Source: Verrucosispora sp. NA02020 (GTDB lineage Bacteria > Actinomycetota > Actinomycetes > Mycobacteriales > Micromonosporaceae). Taken from it: DNA of 64,000 nucleotides. The position numbers and the translations under genes are program-made. The stretch lies in assembly GCF_013364215.1 (NCBI RefSeq), contig NZ_CP054923.1, forward strand, positions 6,138,001-6,202,000, in the 5' to 3' direction. Of this stretch, positions 60,213 through 64,000 are shown one piece after another; within the stretch, counting starts at the first letter, position 1; every line of letters starts with the position of its first letter. Below the pieces are notes generated by a model. The model ran no database searches, was not told the DNA's origin, and was given only the letters and a program-made list of their open reading frames with translations.

Positions 60213-61493
60213 TCAGATCGCGTGTTCGGCACCGACCTCGGCCGGCACCCGCTTCGCTATCCGCAGGTTCAGCTTCCACGCGGCCCGCTGGGCAAGACCG
60301 ACCGCCTCCTCGGCGCTGGCGGCGCTGGCCCGCACCTGCGCGACCCGGGAACCCGAGTCGGAGAGCAGCTCCACCGGGGCACCGACCTGGACCAGTGCGG
60401 TGACCTCGACCGACGGACCCAGGGCCTGGGCGTCCTCGACACCGTCCAACCCGGCAAAGATCCCCGCCTCCGGCGCGGTCACGAACCAGATCGCCTCGCT
60501 GGTGCCGCTCGGCTCGGCGTTGCGCAGCCGCTCCTGCACCGGCTCGCCGAGCACCAGGTCGATCGAGGCCGCCGACATGTCCACCCCGCTGACGATCGAC
60601 GCCATCCGCCCGATGTCGTCACCACCGAGACGGGCGTTGACCTCCACGATCCGGGGTCCGTCCGAGGTCAGGACGACCTCGGTGTGGGCGGGACCGTCGG
60701 TGAACCCGAGGGCGTCGAGCATCCTGACGACGTACGCGCGCACCACCTCGGCCTCCGCGTCGGGGATCTGCGCCGGCACCACGTGCCCGAGTTCGACGAA
60801 CGTCTCCGGGTGGGAGAACTTCTGGGTGATCGCGAGCACCGAGGTGACTCCGTGCTGACTGATCGACTCGACGCTGAACTGCGGCCCGGACAGGAAGGGC
60901 TCGACGATCACGCGGCGGTTGGCGCGGTCGGGATCGATCGGTGACTCCTGGTCGGACGCCCGTCGTAGCGCTGCGGCCAGGTCACTGCCCCGGGTCACCT
61001 TCGACACGCCCAGGCTTCCGCAACCGGCGGCCGGCTTCACGATCCAGGCGGCCTCCGGGTGCCCCGCGCCGACGATCGCGGTCAACTCGGCGAGGCTCTC
61101 GACGGTGCGGGCCCGGACGTTCTCGACGCCGGCCTCGGCCAGGTGGGTCCGCATCGACTCCTTGTCCACGATGCGCCGGACCACCGAGAGCGGCGGCACG
61201 CCGGGCAGGTCGAGTGCCGTGGCGATGCGCGCCGCCAGCACGGTGAGCGGCTCACCCAGGCAGGCGACGGCGTCGAACGGGTCGAACGCGTGGATGGACC
61301 GGACCATCTCGACGACCAGGTCGTCGGGCTCGTCACCCTGGATCGCGAGGACGCGCGCGTGGTGTCCGAGACTGCCGAACCAGGTCAGGAGTTCGCGGGA
61401 GGTGACGAAGGTGGTGCGGGTCTGCGGGCGGTGCGCCAGGAACGCGCCGTTGCCGCCACCCACCAGGAGGACATGAGAGGGCCGTCCGCTCAT
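60213..61493 (-). CDS. ATP-grasp ligase, L-amino-acid-ligase-like
   Basis: A 426-residue ATP-grasp enzyme. The N-terminal Rossmann-like region is HVLLVGGGNGAFL; the ATP-grasp core has WIVKPAAGCGSLGVSKV (Lys and Gly loop), RVIVEPFLSGPQFSVES and the metal-binding VEVNARLGGDDIG. The C-terminal part (GPSVEVTALVQVGAPVELLSDSGSRVAQVRA) resembles LAL_C2 domains of L-amino acid ligases and some natural-product enzymes. It probably joins a carboxylate to an amine with ADP release; substrates are unknown. It stands alone, without a second biosynthetic gene. Confidence 0.85.
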   Translation of the reverse strand: MSGRPSHVLLVGGGNGAFLAHRPQTRTTFVTSRELLTWFGSLGHHARVLAIQGDEPDDLVVEMVRSIHAFDPFDAVACLGEPLTVLAARIATALDLPGVPPLSVVRRIVDKESMRTHLAEAGVENVRARTVESLAELTAIVGAGHPEAAWIVKPAAGCGSLGVSKVTRGSDLAAALRRASDQESPIDPDRANRRVIVEPFLSGPQFSVESISQHGVTSVLAITQKFSHPETFVELGHVVPAQIPDAEAEVVRAYVVRMLDALGFTDGPAHTEVVLTSDGPRIVEVNARLGGDDIGRMASIVSGVDMSAASIDLVLGEPVQERLRNAEPSGTSEAIWFVTAPEAGIFAGLDGVEDAQALGPSVEVTALVQVGAPVELLSDSGSRVAQVRASAASAEEAVGLAQRAAWKLNLRIAKRVPAEVGAEHAI

Positions 61494-61595
61494 CAATGCT
61501 CCGCATGCTCTCGACTACCGGGAGTCACAGTCTCCGTACTGGCACCGTTCGGCACCATCGTCTGACCATCGGTAACACCTGACGCGTACGGCGGG

Positions 61596-62015
61596 TTACC
61601 TCTCGGATGCCGGCCCGTCGGGCGGGGCGTCGGCGGATCCGAGCAGCGGACGGAGGGCGGCGACGATGGGGGCGTCGGCGGGCAGCCAGGTGACGGTGTC
61701 CAGCTCGGCGGCGGAGAGCCAGCGCATCCCCGAGTGCTCCAACGCCTGCGGTCGGTCACCGTGCAGCAGGCGGGCCGCGTACACCTTGAGCACCGAGCGG
61801 CCGTGTGCCATCCGGACGCTGCGGCCGACCCGGTCGCCGACCTCGACGCGTACGCCGAGTTCCTCGGCGCACTCCCGGGCCAACGCCGCCGTCTCGCTCT
61901 CCCCCGGCTCCACCTTCCCGCCAGGGAATTCCCACATGCCGGCGACCTCGGGTGGGGCCGATCGGGCACAGGCCAGCACTCGCCCGTCCTCGATGATGGC
62001 CGCCCCGACGATCAC
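61596..62015 (-). CDS. MutT-type Nudix hydrolase (8-oxo-dGTP/dCTP pyrophosphatase)
   Basis: A Nudix protein of 139 residues when started at GTG 62015 (AGGGACCCGAAG upstream; VIVGAAIIEDGRVL is the family start), or 157 if started at GTG 62069. The Nudix box GGKVEPGESETAALARECAEELGV is perfect. EVAGMWEFPGGK and the tail WLPADAPIVAALRPLL are close to mycobacterial MutT2, which hydrolyses dCTP analogues and 8-oxo-dGTP. Sanitises the nucleotide pool. No obvious operon partner. Confidence 0.9.
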   Translation of the reverse strand: MIVGAAIIEDGRVLACARSAPPEVAGMWEFPGGKVEPGESETAALARECAEELGVRVEVGDRVGRSVRMAHGRSVLKVYAARLLHGDRPQALEHSGMRWLSAAELDTVTWLPADAPIVAALRPLLGSADAPPDGPASER

Positions 62016-62251
62016 CTTCGGGTCCCTGCGGGCAACCTGCCCGCCACCATTAGCCCGTTCGGTCCGCACGGGCGTCCAGCGTGCCAGATCAATCGGCGGT
62101 TTGGGTAGCCTGGTCGACCGTCAGGGCAGGAATCCCAAGAAGTGTGGGCGTGGACACACCATCCGAGTGACGTAAGACTAGAGGCACCGACAAGACACGG
62201 GGCGGCGACGATTTGGCCACAAGCCGGCAACGAAGCCTGGGAGGTGCGGTG

Positions 62252-62575
62252 ATGCGTGCGCTGTTCGGCGGTCGAGCAAAGCACGACTACCTCAGCGACG
62301 CCCTCACCCTACTCAACGGGTGGACGCGCGAGGGCGACCAGATTCGGCGCACTCTGGTCATAGACGACACGCAGCACGCGGCCCTGACCGAACGGGTCAA
62401 GGTGGTCGCTGACGCGCTGCACCTACGTCCGGAGATAAGCCGGCGGGCCGACCACACCCAGATCCGGGTCGGGCACCACGACGAGCCCCTCACCGAGGGT
62501 GAGGTCCTGCTGGCCGCCCGGATCGAGGACGCCTACCGCGCGGTGGCGGAGCCGGGCGAGGACCGCCTGAGCTGA
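62252..62575 (+). CDS. Pterin-4a-carbinolamine dehydratase-like protein
   Basis: A 107-residue protein with the alpha-beta plait pattern of pterin carbinolamine dehydratases (LLNGWTREGDQIRRTLVID...VVADALHLRPEISRRADHTQIRVGHH...LTEGEVLLAARIED). The usual HHP/catalytic histidine motif is degenerate (RADHTQIRVGHHDE), so activity is doubtful. ATG 62252 (GTG one codon earlier) has GGGAGG seven to eight bases upstream. No phenylalanine hydroxylase is nearby. Confidence 0.72.
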   Translation: MRALFGGRAKHDYLSDALTLLNGWTREGDQIRRTLVIDDTQHAALTERVKVVADALHLRPEISRRADHTQIRVGHHDEPLTEGEVLLAARIEDAYRAVAEPGEDRLS

Positions 62576-62616
62576 CGCCGCGTCCGGGACGGTCCGACGG
62601 ACTGACCTGCCGGATC

Positions 62617-62643
62617 TTGTGGTTGGCGTCGGCCACCTACCGT
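62617..62643 (+). promoter_or_regulatory. Promoter giving a leaderless mRNA for the PH-domain protein
   Basis: TTGTGG (62617-62622) and TACCGT (62638-62643), spacer 15. The predicted transcription start (about 62650) is next to the ATG at 62651. Confidence 0.45.
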
Positions 62644-62650
62644 GGAGTAC

Positions 62651-63013
62651 ATGACGAACGCGACGTACGACCGCAAGGAGCAGTTCCAGCAGATCCAGAG
62701 TGGCCTGCTCGACGGGGAACAGATCATCGCCGTCTACGACGCCGTCGGCACCGGCACCGGGTTCATCGGGCTGACCGACCGGCGCGTGATCATCCAGGAC
62801 CGTTCGTTCATCGGCAAGAAGTACGCGATCACCAGCATCCCGTACTCGAAGATCACCAGCGTGAGCGTGGTCAGCAACAAGTCCTGGGGCGGCTCGTTCT
62901 TCTCCACCGGCGCCATCGCCATCCACGTCGGCACGCACACCTACGAGGTGGAGTTCCGGGGCGACCAGAAGAGCCACCACGTGCACAACGTGATCCTGCA
63001 CTACATCAGCTGA
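62651..63013 (+). CDS. Bacterial PH-domain protein
   Basis: A 120-residue protein with the bPH (YokE/YdjM-like) pattern: GLLDGEQIIAVYDAVGTGTGF, IGLTDRRVIIQDRS, IPYSKITSVSVVSNKS, TYEVEFRG. Such short proteins are widespread in bacteria; binding partners are unknown. ATG 62651 is one base from the predicted transcription start; GTG 62642 three codons upstream is an alternative. No membrane helix. Confidence 0.85.
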   Translation: MTNATYDRKEQFQQIQSGLLDGEQIIAVYDAVGTGTGFIGLTDRRVIIQDRSFIGKKYAITSIPYSKITSVSVVSNKSWGGSFFSTGAIAIHVGTHTYEVEFRGDQKSHHVHNVILHYIS

Positions 63014-63110
63014 CGACGGCCGACGCGGCACCCACGCGCCGGAAAACGGGTTGCCCGCCGCCATCGAGCCCGCTTGGCTGGTCCTCAGCCGATCGAAGGG
63101 AGCGACCGAC

Positions 63111-63221
63111 ATGAGGTACGCCACGACGCACGTCCAGCGACCCACAGTCACCGACTCCGTCGAAACGAGGCTTCGTGAGTACGTGGTTTCCCACGATCGA
63201 GGCGCCGCACGGCGCCGCTAG
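63111..63221 (+). CDS. Possible 36-residue peptide
   Basis: ATG with AAGGGAG ten to sixteen bases upstream, reading MRYATTHVQRPTVTD... and ending GAARRR. Basic, with no cysteines or hydrophobic helix. It ends 18 bases before the methyltransferase gene, so it could be a leader frame for that gene. Composition does not exclude chance. Confidence 0.4.
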   Translation: MRYATTHVQRPTVTDSVETRLREYVVSHDRGAARRR

Positions 63222-63239
63222 CAGCACCGGAGGCCGCTG

Positions 63240-63977
63240 ATGTCGGTCTTCGACGACCCGGGGCACTTCGGCCGGTTCTGGGCCGACACCTACGACCTGC
63301 CCGGTGGACTGCCCGACCCGATGCCGGCTGCGGCGTTCCTCGCCGACCTGGCCGGTGACGGTCGGGCGCTGGAACTCGCCATCGGCACCGGCCGGGTGGC
63401 CCTCCCGCTCGCCGCGCACGGCTGCGCCGTCGAGGGGGTGGAGGGGTCACCCGAGATGGTCGCGAAACTGCGCGACAAGCCGGGCGGCGCCGACGTCCCG
63501 GTCGCCATCGGCGACATGGCGGACGTACCCGGAGTCACCGGGCCGTACCGACTGGTGTTCCTGGTCTTCAACACGCTGTTCAACCTGACCCGCGCGGAAC
63601 GGCAGGCGGACTGCTTCCGCAACGTCGCGCGGGTGCTGGAACCGGGCGGGACGTTCGTCATCGAGACGTACGTGCCCGACCCGGCGGGCATCGACCGGGA
63701 CGAGCAGGTCCAGCCCTGGGAGGTGACCGAGGACTCGGTCGCCATCCGGCTGCACCGGTACGACCGTGCGGCGCAGACGTTCCTGCGGCAGACCGTCACC
63801 TTCGACGGCACCGGAGTACACCTGCACCCGTTCGCCATGCGGTACATGTGGCCGGAGCAGATCGACGAGATGGCGGCCCAGGCCGGCTTCCACCTCGCCG
63901 AACGGTACGCCGACTGGGACCGCTCGGCGTTCGGGGCGGACAGCACCTCGCACATCTCCGTCTACCGGCTCGGCTGA
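63240..63977 (+). CDS. Class I SAM-dependent methyltransferase
   Basis: A 245-residue methyltransferase. Motif I ALELAIGTGRVALPLA binds SAM (about residues 43-58), the acidic residue follows in GVEGSPEMVAKL, and motif IV is LVFLVFNTLFNL. Substrate unknown; the family includes many annotated only as class I methyltransferases. ATG 63240 follows GGAGGCCGCTG. The stop is 23 bases from the window end. Confidence 0.9.
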   Translation: MSVFDDPGHFGRFWADTYDLPGGLPDPMPAAAFLADLAGDGRALELAIGTGRVALPLAAHGCAVEGVEGSPEMVAKLRDKPGGADVPVAIGDMADVPGVTGPYRLVFLVFNTLFNLTRAERQADCFRNVARVLEPGGTFVIETYVPDPAGIDRDEQVQPWEVTEDSVAIRLHRYDRAAQTFLRQTVTFDGTGVHLHPFAMRYMWPEQIDEMAAQAGFHLAERYADWDRSAFGADSTSHISVYRLG

Positions 63978-64000
63978 CGACCGGTGCGGGCACGGGACGG

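Noticed and set aside
57070..60279. 1069-codon minus-strand frame across sdhA/sdhB
   Set aside because: Antisense to the succinate dehydrogenase genes, Leu/Val/Arg/Gln-rich and without motifs.

Overview
The window is a stretch of very GC-rich, gene-dense chromosome from an actinomycete, most likely a member of the Micromonosporaceae (Micromonospora/Salinispora type). The evidence is a mycothiol gene (mshB), mycoredoxin, WhiB7, the AdnA-AdnB helicase-nuclease pair, HTH/DUF397 pairs, frequent GTG starts and several start codons placed directly behind a -10 box. No rRNA, phage, IS element, CRISPR array or biosynthetic megacluster is visible. Almost everything is chromosomal housekeeping. Genus-level placement is inference.

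Layout. 1-1.85 kb: a two-component system (response regulator cut by the left edge, NarL-type kinase) divergent from an RsbW-like ATPase. 1.9-3.5 kb: purC, a small membrane protein and two tandem initiator tRNA genes, each with its own terminator. 3.6-17.5 kb: the block known from mycobacteria around Rv3193c-Rv3198A. It holds a UPF0182 membrane protein, PDZ/Lon-like protease, zinc-protease family protein, a DUF5679 zinc-ribbon peptide, an E1/ThiF-like protein with an apparent RiPP-recognition domain, an ABC1 kinase, whiB7 with its leader, uvrD2 and mycoredoxin. 17.6-21 kb: an MFS exporter, an HTH(DUF5753)/DUF397 pair and a small unknown gene with a promoter and operator-like dyad. 21-32.7 kb: nudC, two M16 peptidases, cspA and the adnA-adnB operon. 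33-47.7 kb: two LOG proteins; dapE, dapD and dapC of the succinylase diaminopimelate route; a secreted subtilase; a maltose-acetyltransferase-like enzyme; a membrane alpha/beta hydrolase; a P-loop kinase; a SIMPL protein; tyrA; and a 7Fe-type ferredoxin. 47.8-64 kb: a GNAT protein, mshB, an S9 peptidase, tldD/tldE, an Sdh1-type succinate dehydrogenase operon, an ATP-grasp ligase, a MutT protein, a pterin-dehydratase-like protein, a PH-domain protein and a methyltransferase.

How it fits together. Several genes protect the cell: whiB7 (translation-inhibitor resistance), mycothiol and mycoredoxin (redox), AdnAB and UvrD2 (DNA repair), MutT and NudC (nucleotide sanitation). dapC, dapD and dapE serve peptidoglycan and lysine synthesis.

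Most interesting signals: (1) a complete-looking ribosome-dependent attenuator before whiB7, with a leader reading frame, competing hairpins, a T7 tail and an autoregulatory-type promoter; a 78-codon gene is coupled one base behind whiB7. (2) A family of four palindromic elements, each starting at or just after a stop codon, with an asymmetric loop always pointing in the direction of the upstream gene. (3) A conserved E1-like/RRE protein beside a tiny zinc-ribbon protein, with no cognate RiPP enzymes. (4) A C-terminal extension on sdhB that begins with its own Shine-Dalgarno and GTG. (5) dapC apparently starting at CTG. (6) Two promoters sharing a CATAC-N3-GTATG dyad.
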